Origin: Arthrobacter_E sp044748305
GTDB taxonomy: Bacteria > Actinomycetota > Actinomycetes > Actinomycetales > Micrococcaceae
Direction: 5' to 3'
Length of the DNA stretch: 64,000 bases
NCBI RefSeq assembly: GCF_044748305.1
Contig: NZ_JBIVFT010000003.1
Span: 62,001-126,000 of the forward strand
The notes beneath the pieces were generated by a model, which was not told the origin of the DNA, searched no databases, and worked only from the letters and a program-made list of their open reading frames with translations. Made by a program: the position numbers and the translations under genes. Numbering within the stretch: position 1 is the first letter of the stretch; every line of letters begins with the position of its first letter. Of the stretch, positions 49,442-57,168 are shown piece after piece.

Positions 49442-50071
49442 TCAACGGTCGATCTGACCCCGCGCCCTGGCCGGGAGACTCCGCCCGGGGCGGTCCTCCA
49501 GTTCGAGCCCGGGATGCCGGCCCTGCATGAGGTAGCCGCGCACATCGGCCGCCAATCCGGCGATCGGCCGCGGAGGGAGATAGGCGGACGCACCCGCGTC
49601 GAGAAGCTGACTGACGGGACCGGAGTAGCTGATGCCGAGTTCTTCATCCTCGATCTCGGCGATCAGGACCCGCGCGTCGGGGAACTTGTGCTGAAGGATG
49701 CCAAGCAGCTGCGGACTGACCGGGCGTGTGAGCAGGACGTCGGCATTGGACGGGGCTTTGGTGATGTCGAGAACGATGTATTCCACGCCGAGCTCGTCAG
49801 AGAGTCGCCGTTGAGCGGTTTCCGAAAGCGTCATGGCCGTGGCAACCACGATCACACCGTCCGGCATGGTCCCCGGCGGCTCAGAGTGGACTGGTACATC
49901 CACAATGGTCCCCTCAAGCACGATCGCCCGGAATTCCAGAGAGCCGACCGCTCGCCCTGACCGGGTGAGCGTCACGGCCTCCCCTGCGATGACCGCGTCA
50001 AGAGCAGCACCCACATCAGGCGGCAGATCATTCAAGTCCAGTTGCAGGCCAGAGGGCCGTCGGCGGCTCAT
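49442..50071 (-). CDS. Hypothetical protein with Phd-antitoxin-like N-terminal segment
   Basis: 209 residues from the ATG at 50071, set by GAGGGAAG immediately before it. Residues about 20-50 (LPPDVGAALDAVIAGEAVTLTRSGRAVGSLEF) look like the DNA-binding part of Phd/YefM antitoxins (GE.V.ITR.GRPVA). Residues 90-200 form an alpha/beta domain (DGVIVVATAMTLSETAQRRLSDELGVEYIVLDITKAP) of no known family. No toxin gene adjoins. Its start overlaps the stop of the acetyltransferase gene. Confidence 0.65.
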   Translation of the reverse strand: MSRRRPSGLQLDLNDLPPDVGAALDAVIAGEAVTLTRSGRAVGSLEFRAIVLEGTIVDVPVHSEPPGTMPDGVIVVATAMTLSETAQRRLSDELGVEYIVLDITKAPSNADVLLTRPVSPQLLGILQHKFPDARVLIAEIEDEELGISYSGPVSQLLDAGASAYLPPRPIAGLAADVRGYLMQGRHPGLELEDRPGRSLPARARGQIDR

Positions 50072-50649
50072 CTTCCCTCGGATTCCCACTCGTCTCTCAG
50101 CATGCTGTACATCCGCGAGTCCCTCCATCCATCCCGAAGACGCTTCGTATGTCGGAGCGTACCCTCATGGATCATCCCGATTCGCTGCAGAGTCCTTTCG
50201 GAAGCGACATTCCGCGGGTCGCACGTCGCCTGCACACGCTCCGCGTCCTCATGTGCAGAGAAAACCCGGGCCACGAGCAAGCGGGCAAGGGAAGTCCCGA
50301 GGCCTTGACCCCAGTACTGCGCATGGATGGAGTACGAGATCTCGAAGGTCGACGGCGAACGCCATTTGATCTCCCCGACACCGAACAATTCAGCGCCGCG
50401 TTCCGCGCCGAAGACCCACCGGCGCTGCGGATCCGCATCCCAGGCCGCGAGCGCGTCCTGGAGAAAACGGACCGTATCGGAGTACCCGTGCGGACCCCAC
50501 GCCTGATATCTCGATGCTTCCGGGCGCGATGCCCACTCGTGGATGCGAGGCGCGTCCTCAAGCCTCACCCTCCGGAGTGCGAGTTCCCGACCCGGTCCAT
50601 TCATGTCACGACTGTAAGCCACCGTTGCGGGAACAGCGGCTCTTGCCAT
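50068..50649 (-). CDS. GNAT acetyltransferase (RimJ/RimL type)
   Basis: 193 residues from 50649, or 178 from the in-frame ATG at 50604, which begins nearer the domain. ALRRVRLEDAPRIHEWASRPE, YWGQGLGTSLARLLVARVF for acetyl-CoA, and PRNVASERTLQRIGMIHEGTLR are typical. It lies 5 bp after the TetR stop and overlaps the next gene, forming a three-gene operon TetR-GNAT-hypothetical. It could inactivate a small amine or modify a protein. Confidence 0.85.
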   Translation of the reverse strand: MARAAVPATVAYSRDMNGPGRELALRRVRLEDAPRIHEWASRPEASRYQAWGPHGYSDTVRFLQDALAAWDADPQRRWVFGAERGAELFGVGEIKWRSPSTFEISYSIHAQYWGQGLGTSLARLLVARVFSAHEDAERVQATCDPRNVASERTLQRIGMIHEGTLRHTKRLRDGWRDSRMYSMLRDEWESEGR

Positions 50650-50654
50650 CTTCG

Positions 50655-51284
50655 TCAGGCCCCGACGATCTGAGCCCAGACCACCCCGAGTGCAGTCAGC
50701 GCTTCTTCAGGATCAAGAGCAACCGCATCCTTGCGCAAGCTGGAGTGCAGCACTTCCTCGTTCATGGCGATCAACACGACCGCCGCCTGATGAGCACTGA
50801 GTCCATTCGCCGGTTCCCGAGAGCCTCGCACCCTGTCGATCACCTCGGCGGCGCGCCGCACCCGGTACGTGTGCATTTCCTCCATGACACGACGGACCTC
50901 AGGGTTCCAGCTCTGAGCGTCGAACGCCGCCAGGACGATCCGCGGGCGCCGCAAGTACACCTCGTGATGTGCGGCGATCAGCTCCCGCCACCACGGGCCG
51001 GTCTCCCCGGCAAGGCGGCGCTGCGCTTCGTCGCCGGCCTCCAGAGCCTCCTTCACGAGACGCTTGAGCAAGGCCACCAGCACTTCTTCCTTCGAAGCGA
51101 AGTAGAAGTAGAAGCTCGAGCGCGACAGCCCGGCGCCCGAGGCCAGGTCCATCACCGTCACTTCGTCGAAGCTCTTGACCTCAAGGACCCGCTCCAGGGT
51201 CTGAAAAACGGCGGCCTCACGCTCATCGCCCGTCAACCGATCGACCTTCCGACGGCGGCCCACCTGATCTTCCACTAGCACCAC
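50655..51284 (-). CDS. TetR-family regulator
   Basis: 209 residues. HTH: REAAVFQTLERVLEVKSFDEVTVMDLASGAGLSRSSFYFYFASKEEVLVALL. The C-terminal ligand domain is of the EthR-like type (PWWRELIAAHHEVYLRRPRIVLA). First gene of an operon with a GNAT enzyme and a hypothetical protein. Probable autorepressor. Confidence 0.9.
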   Translation of the reverse strand: MVLVEDQVGRRRKVDRLTGDEREAAVFQTLERVLEVKSFDEVTVMDLASGAGLSRSSFYFYFASKEEVLVALLKRLVKEALEAGDEAQRRLAGETGPWWRELIAAHHEVYLRRPRIVLAAFDAQSWNPEVRRVMEEMHTYRVRRAAEVIDRVRGSREPANGLSAHQAAVVLIAMNEEVLHSSLRKDAVALDPEEALTALGVVWAQIVGA

Positions 51285-51771
51285 ACCACGGACCCTAGCA
51301 CCGATCGACGACCCGTCCGGACAATCGACAGATCGTCGGGTTGATCGACGCCGTGTTGATTAATTTGATCATTGGTCAGATAATGGATGTCAGAGCTCCT
51401 GAGGCAGGCTTCCTCCCCAGGTACTCCTTCCTCAGGGCTCTGCAGGGGGAACGCTGCTCGGGTGAACGCAGCACGGCAAGGAGGAGCCCAGAAAAGTCAC
51501 CCGTTTTCGCGCCGCGCGTGATGGACGCAGGTCATTAGGAGGCCCTACGTCCGAACTCCGCGTTCTGCCGCCATGCCGGAACAGTTCCGGGCGTGCCGTC
51601 CCACGGGACGGGCCGTCCGCGGCTGCCCGGATCCGATTCATCTGCACTGATCCGATTCATCCGCACCGAGTGAACAGAAGAACCGTGACCCGAAGCGTCG
51701 GGGCTGGAGAGCCCTGACGCGGTATGACGTACGCCGTGCTCACGCGGCAGACCAAGAAAGGCCTTTTCACC
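51285..51771. other. Long control region between TetR and the Tat-exported protein
   Basis: About 490 bp with no convincing gene. Near the TetR end are GATCGACGACCCG and CGGGTTGATCG (51303-51347), which may be TetR operators, and an AT-rich patch around 51355-51385. Nearer the secreted-protein gene is an 18-bp tandem direct repeat at 51630-51666. Confidence 0.6.
51630..51666. repeat. Tandem direct repeat, 18 bp, 17/18 identical
   Basis: GATCCGATTCATCTGCAC (51630-51647) and GATCCGATTCATCCGCAC (51649-51666) lie one base apart, 106 bp before the start of the exported protein. Tandem sites of this spacing (19 bp, about two helical turns) suit a DNA-binding protein acting on that promoter. Confidence 0.7.
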
Positions 51772-52539
51772 ATGAAACGCACCACGACCGCAGTCGCCGA
51801 GCTGGGAAACAAGCAGGTCACCCGCCGCAACGTCACCCGGGGCGCCGCCTGGGCCGTGCCGGTCATCGCAGCCTCCGTGGCCGCACCGTCGGCCGTTGCT
51901 TCTGGCGGCGACTGGAACATCAGTGTCACAGCTGGGTGTTTCTCCCTGATCGGCATCAACACCGGCGCCGGCTACTCCATCTGCAACAGCGGGTCCGCCC
52001 CGATCCCGGCCGGCACGGTCTTCACGTGGACGGAGACCTTCGTGATCACCGCCACAGACGCCATCACCGGAACAGGCATGGAGGCCATCTGGAAGGGCGA
52101 GGACGTCCTCTTCGGTTACTGGGACAAGCCGATCACCGTCTCGAGGTGGTCCACGAAGCGCCGCCAAGTCGGGCTTTTCAAGTACGTGATCACCAAGACC
52201 CGCACCGTGACCCTCATCGTCCCGGCCGGAGGAATGGCACCCGGAACCTGCCTCGGTCTGGGCTACCGCCTCATGCTCTCCGTCCTCGGCAACATCGAAG
52301 GATGTCTGTCCTTCACCAGCGGCAACCCGGGTTCGGTAGCCGGCGACGAAAGCACCTGCTACAAGCCCAACGCAATCCTCGGCTGCAAGGGCGACACAGC
52401 AGACCCCGCCACCCTTCCAGACGCAGCAGCGACCGAGGCCCGGCTGAAGGCGCTCACCCCGCAGCAGCTCGATGTTTTCGCCGGCGACGCCGCGGACCTG
52501 GACTTCGACGAGGCCCTCGCCATGGCCGAGGCCCGCTGA
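51772..52539 (+). CDS. Tat-exported hypothetical protein
   Basis: 255 residues from the ATG at 51772. The N-terminus (VTRRNVTRGAAWAVPVIAASVAAPSAVA) has a twin-arginine motif RRNVT and a hydrophobic stretch ending in an Ala-rich cleavage site; this kind of leader marks a family of exported actinobacterial proteins. The body (residues 50-200) is probably a beta-sandwich with four or five Cys (VTAGCFSLIGINTGAGYSIC, GTCLGLGYRL, GCLSFTSG, STCYKPN). The tail is acidic and helical. No known domain. AAGAAAGG upstream. Confidence 0.75.
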   Translation: MKRTTTAVAELGNKQVTRRNVTRGAAWAVPVIAASVAAPSAVASGGDWNISVTAGCFSLIGINTGAGYSICNSGSAPIPAGTVFTWTETFVITATDAITGTGMEAIWKGEDVLFGYWDKPITVSRWSTKRRQVGLFKYVITKTRTVTLIVPAGGMAPGTCLGLGYRLMLSVLGNIEGCLSFTSGNPGSVAGDESTCYKPNAILGCKGDTADPATLPDAAATEARLKALTPQQLDVFAGDAADLDFDEALAMAEAR

Positions 52540-52561
52540 TCTGCAACTGCAACCGAGGCAA

Positions 52562-52598
52562 GCCGGGTTCGGGGCACCACAAGATCCCCGAACCCGGC
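52562..52598 (+). terminator. Terminator of the Tat-exported protein gene
   Basis: GCCGGGTTCGGGG (52562-52574) pairs perfectly with CCCCGAACCCGGC (52586-52598) around an 11-nt loop, 22 bp after the stop codon. Confidence 0.88.
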
Positions 52599-52614
52599 GG
52601 AACATCACAGCATC

Positions 52615-52770
52615 ATGAAACTCTTCACCACCATCACCGATCCGCACACCGGCGAACCCCAACTCCTGGAAGCCGAGGCACCGAGCTATCGCGAAGCGCT
52701 GGAAATGCTCCAGGAGAAGGTCCAGGAGCTCGCGTCCCTCACGGACCGTGAAACCGCCATCGCCGCCTGA
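52615..52770 (+). CDS. Small hypothetical protein, 51 residues
   Basis: ATG 52615 to TGA 52768-52770 encodes MKLFTTITDPHTGEPQLLEA... with a helical, Glu-rich second half (SYREALEMLQEKVQEL). Third codon positions are almost all G or C, as in real genes of this genome, which supports coding. The RBS is weak (GGAA, 12-13 nt upstream). It follows a terminator, so expression would need read-through or an own promoter. No family recognised. Confidence 0.5.
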   Translation: MKLFTTITDPHTGEPQLLEAEAPSYREALEMLQEKVQELASLTDRETAIAA

Positions 52771-52812
52771 AGGCCAGATCCACCAGCTGCTGCCATCCCG
52801 GCAGCTCCTCGA

Positions 52813-52927
52813 CTTGGGCACCCAGTGATGACCATTGGGGGGCACTAGGTGCCCAAGATGCACGACCGCCGCTCAACGGCGCGTGCATCGGCTGTGCTCT
52901 TCCCACCTGGAAGGGAGGAGCACAGCC
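52813..52927. other. Three consecutive hairpins (possible structured RNA or terminator cluster)
   Basis: Stem 1: CTTGGGCACC (52813-52822) with GGTGCCCAAG (52848-52857). Stem 2: GATGCACG (52857-52864) with CGTGCATC (52882-52889), with an inner GCCG/CGGC pair. Stem 3: GGCTGTGCTC (52890-52899) with GAGCACAGCC (52918-52927), plus inner TCCC/GGGA. All arms are perfect. The third looks like a terminator. The region is between convergent genes. Confidence 0.6.
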
Positions 52928-53009
52928 ACCTTCGCAACGAATCTTCCCGGCCGGCCGGGACCTCGCCGATCAGTCAAAACCCTGACGGTGCCGATCACTC
53001 CCGGAACCT

Positions 53010-53504
53010 TCAGCACGCAACGAACCCATCGATCCGCACGTACTGGCCGCGTGGCACCGTCAGGGTGACCACCGTGCGCCAGTCCGGCGACCAGACCATG
53101 AGGGAACGCTCCGCGTCCGGGCCGGCATGAATCGTACGGTGCAGGTCAGCCACCCCAAGACCGTCGCCGCTTTGCTGGGCGGGAGGAGTCAACCTCCCGA
53201 GGGCCCGCCCGATGACGTCATCCGCCGCATCGTTCTGCTGGGTGAACTTCCCGGGTGTCAGAGACGCCGACCATGCCAGATCCGCCTTCTGGTTGACACA
53301 CGCGCCGATGGCGACGACGGGGCGCACCGAAAGCAGACCCCTGCCGTTGAGAGCCGCAGAGAATTGCTCGATTGCGGTGCGGGCGCGGGCGGTATCGTCT
53401 CGCGGCGGCTGAGGTTCCGGACTGCACCCAGCACACAGCAGCGCCGTCGTCACGGCCGTGACGGCCACCCACCTGGGCGACCAGATCGATTTTCCGGGCA
53501 CCAT
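53010..53504 (-). CDS. Small lipoprotein of unknown function
   Basis: 164 residues. Signal peptide with lipobox CAGC (MVPGKSIWSPRWVAVTAVTTALLCAGC). The mature part is ~135 residues with one Cys pair (GACVNQ near the middle, FVAC at the very end) and no recognised domain; DTARARTAIEQFSAALNGRG resembles the start of NTF2-like lipoproteins. Monocistronic. Confidence 0.72.
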   Translation of the reverse strand: MVPGKSIWSPRWVAVTAVTTALLCAGCSPEPQPPRDDTARARTAIEQFSAALNGRGLLSVRPVVAIGACVNQKADLAWSASLTPGKFTQQNDAADDVIGRALGRLTPPAQQSGDGLGVADLHRTIHAGPDAERSLMVWSPDWRTVVTLTVPRGQYVRIDGFVAC

Positions 53505-53537
53505 GAGTTGTTCAGCCTTCCTACGCAGATGACGGTG

Positions 53538-53930
53538 TCAGACATAAAGACAGAAAGGGTGCCCCGACGGATCTCGCATGACGACCACCGTCTCCTGCGG
53601 CTGATGTTCAGCACGGACCGCACCGCAGCTCATCGCCCAGTCAGTGGCGGCTTCCAGATCATCCACGCGTAGGTCCAGGTGCTGAGTGCTCGTCTGCTCT
53701 CCACTCTCTGCCGGCCAATGCGGGGGACGCCAATGCCTTTCCCATTCCAGATTGATGGTCAGCGGCTCTGCCCTGACCTGCGCCCACCCGGCGTCCTCGG
53801 GTTCACCGGGGCGCGCCGGCTCAGACACCGTGACCTCCCCCGAGAGCAGCGCGGCGTAGAAGGCCGCGAGCTGCCGCGGACGGGGCGTCATGATCGTTAC
53901 AGAGGTCACGGTGATCGATGGACGCATCAT
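53538..53930 (-). CDS. VOC-superfamily (glyoxalase-like) protein
   Basis: 130 residues, two beta-alpha-beta-beta-beta units: ITVTSVTIMTPRPRQLAAFYAALL, INLEWERHWRPPHW, QHLDLRVDDLEAATDWAMSCGA and VVMRDPSGHPFCLYV. Metal-type His and Glu positions are partly kept. Typical of glyoxalase/dioxygenase or antibiotic-binding proteins. Its ATG overlaps the stop of the SnoaL-like gene upstream, so both form an operon. Confidence 0.88.
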   Translation of the reverse strand: MMRPSITVTSVTIMTPRPRQLAAFYAALLSGEVTVSEPARPGEPEDAGWAQVRAEPLTINLEWERHWRPPHWPAESGEQTSTQHLDLRVDDLEAATDWAMSCGAVRAEHQPQETVVVMRDPSGHPFCLYV

Positions 53931-54340
53931 GCGTCCAGCTGGCGTCGCAGTGAATCAGTGTCGAGATACTGGCGATCCTGAACGATCATGCCATCGCCAT
54001 CGAGGACAAGAACCTTGGCGTACTCCAGAGTGAAATGTCGCCCCGGTGCATGGGGTATCAAAGCACGGCCGAATAACGTCAGATCCGCGGACGAGGTGCC
54101 CTGACCGGAGAGTTCGTACGCCACGCCGTCGGGTGAGCTGTAGACACTTCGCACCTCTTCCCGGTAGTCAGGGAATGCGGTGAACCACGCCAGACTCCAC
54201 TCCAGGGTCTGAGCCAGATCAAGGCGGATCGTTGGGGTGAGCTGGAATCGATAAGAGTCAGCGCACCTCACACGCCAATCATCCCAGCGCTGCTCAGTCC
54301 AGGCCTGTTGCACGATACGTTGAACGTCGTTCGGATGCAT
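53927..54340 (-). CDS. SnoaL/NTF2-like protein
   Basis: 137 residues from the ATG at 54340, preceded by GGAGAGAG. NTF2-like fold: VQRIVQQAWTEQRWDDWRVRCADSYRFQ, ARTLEWSLAW-type helix AQTLEWSLAWFTAFPDYREEVRSVYSS and ALIPHAPGRHFTLEYAKVLVLDGDGMIVQDRQYLD. Such proteins are polyketide cyclase-like enzymes or stress proteins. Co-transcribed with a VOC protein. Confidence 0.82.
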   Translation of the reverse strand: MHPNDVQRIVQQAWTEQRWDDWRVRCADSYRFQLTPTIRLDLAQTLEWSLAWFTAFPDYREEVRSVYSSPDGVAYELSGQGTSSADLTLFGRALIPHAPGRHFTLEYAKVLVLDGDGMIVQDRQYLDTDSLRRQLDA

Positions 54341-54593
54341 GGGGGCTCTCTCCCTTGGCGCCACGCTCTCTTGGGTTTCGACGAATCACACGGCCCATTG
54401 CTCTGATCGGGAGCGAAACGGGCTCCTTTGCATACTAAGACTTGGCCAACGGGCGAAGTCAATGCCTCCAGAGACGTCGTTCTTCTTCACCCAGGACTTC
54501 CCTGACGGACGCCGCGGACCGACGGCTCAAGCATCATCGATATTTCGATGCAAGAGCCCTCGTCAGCCGTCCGTTCGTCTACCCTGAATGATC

Positions 54594-55133
54594 ATGGACT
54601 TCACCATCCGGCCACGGACGGCCAGGGATCTCCCGGCCCTCGCCGAGCTGCTCGAACGGCAGCAGCCCGTCAGTCGCTATCCCGCCGTCTGGCCTTTCCC
54701 TGGCGGCGTCGAGTCCTTCCTCGTACGGACCACGGAACGCGGTTCCTGGGTCGCCGAACTCGCCGACGGCACACTCGCCGGCCACGTCTCCATCACACTG
54801 GTCGACGACGACGGGCTGGGACGGCATTGGGCGGACGCCCTTGATGCGGAGATCGACGATCTGCGCTGCGTCAGCGCCCTCTTCACCGACCCAGACCTCG
54901 CCGGAGCCGGTATCGGCTCGGCCCTGCTGGACCACGCGACGCAGCGCGCTTCCGCGGACGGCGGCCGGCCGGTGCTCGACGTCGTCGCGGCGTCAGAGCG
55001 CCCCGTGGCGCTCTACCAGAGGCGCGGCTGGCGGATCATCGCCACCGTCCAAGCGCACTGGCACCCTGGACTGGAGCTGCCGATCCACCTGATGGTGCTT
55101 CCCGGCACCGGTCACCGTCCCACAACGGCCTAG
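54594..55133 (+). CDS. GNAT acetyltransferase
   Basis: 179 residues from the ATG at 54594. FTIRPRTARDLPALAELL starts the domain; DPDLAGAGIGSALLDHATQRASADGG binds acetyl-CoA; VALYQRRGWR is the C-terminal motif. TACCCT ends about 7 nt before this ATG, fitting a leaderless transcript; an in-frame ATG at 54588 is possible. The 3' end overlaps the convergent gene by 4 bp. Confidence 0.85.
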   Translation: MDFTIRPRTARDLPALAELLERQQPVSRYPAVWPFPGGVESFLVRTTERGSWVAELADGTLAGHVSITLVDDDGLGRHWADALDAEIDDLRCVSALFTDPDLAGAGIGSALLDHATQRASADGGRPVLDVVAASERPVALYQRRGWRIIATVQAHWHPGLELPIHLMVLPGTGHRPTTA

Positions 55134-55648
55134 CGATTCCAGAACCGCAACCACTTCTGAACCACGCTGTTTGAGACATCAAGAAACCCTTCGATGACAT
55201 GGAGCGGATCAGGACTCTCGCCCCATCCCACCTCGAGGCCATCAAGATGATCGTCGAGCTCCACGATCTCCTGTGCGATTTCAGGCCCGCCGTGTCCGAT
55301 GACCGAGTGGGCCCATGCCGTGAACTCCCGCGTCGCAAGACGGCCTCCGATCACCTGCCGGGCATAGTGATTCGCGCCGAGCACGAGCGAATCCTCCTCC
55401 GTCATAAGGGAGGCCGGCACACCCAGGCTGGTGAGAGACGCTTCGATGAGATCGCCGAGTTCGAAGGTGCCGATGGTCCTGGGCACGCCTGCGAGCTCGC
55501 GGAGGGCTTCACCGTCCAAGCCCGCCGCGAGTGCACGGGCGGCAGCCGCGATCGCAAGCGGTGCAGCATCCTGCCTGATGAGCCACAAGGCGCGGGCGGT
55601 GATCAATTCGAGGACCGCTGCGGCTGCTCCTGATGGCTCTCCACTCAT
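55130..55648 (-). CDS. Hypothetical protein, helical, possibly immunity-like
   Basis: 172 residues from the ATG at 55648 (AGGACTGGAAA ahead of it). Helical first half includes AAARALAAGLDGEALRELAGVPRTIG, a motif seen in several uncharacterised actinobacterial proteins; the acidic second half includes EIAQEIVELDDHLDGLEVGWG. No enzyme motif. It follows the next gene upstream by 13 bp and is probably translated from the same message. Confidence 0.65.
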   Translation of the reverse strand: MSGEPSGAAAAVLELITARALWLIRQDAAPLAIAAAARALAAGLDGEALRELAGVPRTIGTFELGDLIEASLTSLGVPASLMTEEDSLVLGANHYARQVIGGRLATREFTAWAHSVIGHGGPEIAQEIVELDDHLDGLEVGWGESPDPLHVIEGFLDVSNSVVQKWLRFWNR

Positions 55649-55661
55649 TTTCCAGTCCTGC

Positions 55662-56084
55662 TCATGTCCCAGATACTGCAAGAAGATCGACGGCGGCGCT
55701 TCGAACATCGGCCGAGTCAGAGTCGTGGCGCAAGCTGAGGACGAGAGCCATCAACCGTTCACGCAGCCGTCCGGCCTCCCCCAGGTGCTCCCACCATACG
55801 GAAAACAGCTGCTGTCCCGTCCCTGACTGGTCGTCCATCGTCAAGGTGTACGCCCGTACGAAAAGCTCCACGCCGAGCCGGTCACCGCGACCCAGGAGCG
55901 CATTCGCCACCGCCTCGCTCACTGCGGTGTCGGCATCAGCCACCAGAAGCTGAAGCAGGGCGTCCTCGTGACCCTCCGGAGAGTTGGCTGCCAGCCAAAC
56001 ACCTCCGACAGCACGGGACTGCCATCCCTGGTCATGAATCAACCGCACGGCAGACTCTTCGGAGACTGCGCTGCGTTCGGTCAT
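55662..56084 (-). CDS. Hypothetical protein, HEAT-like helical
   Basis: 140 residues from the ATG at 56084. All-helical with repeated Ala/Leu-rich segments (ALLQLLVADADTAVSEAVANALLGRGDRLGVELFV; DVRSAAVDLLAVSG), consistent with two or three HEAT-like repeats. No family recognised. First gene of a small operon with the 172-residue protein. Confidence 0.62.
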   Translation of the reverse strand: MTERSAVSEESAVRLIHDQGWQSRAVGGVWLAANSPEGHEDALLQLLVADADTAVSEAVANALLGRGDRLGVELFVRAYTLTMDDQSGTGQQLFSVWWEHLGEAGRLRERLMALVLSLRHDSDSADVRSAAVDLLAVSGT

Positions 56085-56157
56085 GGAGCCATGATACGGA
56101 CGCGGCCGGATCATGCACGCCGGCCAGTTCGTCTGCGGACCTCAGAGTGGTCATGGC

Positions 56158-57141
56158 TCAATCGCCGCCGAAGACATCGGGTTTGCCCCAGTTCTCACCT
56201 GGGGGCAGGGCCACAAGGGAGCGCGCGGCGTTGTTCTTCCGTTCGCTTCCCAGTCCCAGACGGAAAGCCTCAAGAACAGGATGTCCGGCCAGAATTCCCA
56301 CGTCTTCTGCTTGCAGATGGGCCATCTCGACGAGTGCAAGCCGACGAAGGGCCGGCGCGGCCAGCAGCGGGGCGAGATCTTTGAGACCCTTCATGTTCTG
56401 AAGCCAGACGGTCTCAAGGCGAGCCGAGCGGGTGAAGTCGGGAAGCTTTTCGACCTGCTTCAGAGACTCCAGGAAAAGATAGCTCAGGCCTTCAAGACCA
56501 GAAATGGGGGAAAGGTCATGCAAGCCACGGACCATCCACAGCTCCAGATACTCCAAGTGGCCGATGGTGGGAAGAAGGGTAAGATCACGCGTTCCGCCGA
56601 GTTTGAGGTCCAGCGCCCGCAACCGGCCGAGGGTTTGCAGAATCGATAGATCGGGCAAGGTGATGGATCGGAGCGTCAGACTCCGGAGGTTCGTCAAAGC
56701 GGAAATGACACCGATATCTTTGGTCTGTCCTTCCAAGGAGAGCCTTCGCAGGGCGGTGAAACGCTCCAGTGGTTTGAGAGACAGCTTCTTCTTCGTCTGC
56801 CCGATCCCCAAAACCGTTGTGGAGGCAGGCAAGTAACCGAGGCCCTCAAGCGACTGAAGGGAGCTGTACATCGCATCGGCCGAGAACCTTTGCAGGCCTG
56901 GAAAATGCCGCAGGAAATCGAGATCGCGGATGGAACCGTCGTAGGATCCGAAAGCCCGGAGCGTGACCGAAGGGTACTGTGCCATCCACTCGGAAAGTGT
57001 CACGTAATCGCCGGGACTGAGCGCCTCGCTGAACTGCACCGTTTCGCATCGCGGGTCCAAAGGGCGCAGCATGTGCGAGGTGAGTGGGGAGCTGACGGTA
57101 CGGATGAACGGATAGTCTCCGCTCAAGGGATTCACGTTCAC
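56158..57141 (-). CDS. Leucine-rich-repeat protein
   Basis: 327 residues from the GTG at 57141 (AGAGAGG upstream). At least eight repeats of ~21-24 residues run from about 70 to 290, e.g. LTNLRSLTLRSITLPDLSIL, LGRLRALDLKLGGTRDLTLL, IGHLEYLELWMVRGLHDLSP. No signal peptide, so cytoplasmic. LRR proteins bind other proteins; in bacteria without a secretion signal the partner is unknown. It lies beside two uncharacterised helical proteins. Confidence 0.82.
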   Translation of the reverse strand: MNVNPLSGDYPFIRTVSSPLTSHMLRPLDPRCETVQFSEALSPGDYVTLSEWMAQYPSVTLRAFGSYDGSIRDLDFLRHFPGLQRFSADAMYSSLQSLEGLGYLPASTTVLGIGQTKKKLSLKPLERFTALRRLSLEGQTKDIGVISALTNLRSLTLRSITLPDLSILQTLGRLRALDLKLGGTRDLTLLPTIGHLEYLELWMVRGLHDLSPISGLEGLSYLFLESLKQVEKLPDFTRSARLETVWLQNMKGLKDLAPLLAAPALRRLALVEMAHLQAEDVGILAGHPVLEAFRLGLGSERKNNAARSLVALPPGENWGKPDVFGGD

Positions 57142-57168
57142 TCAAAGACCTCTCTCATCCGGGAATCG

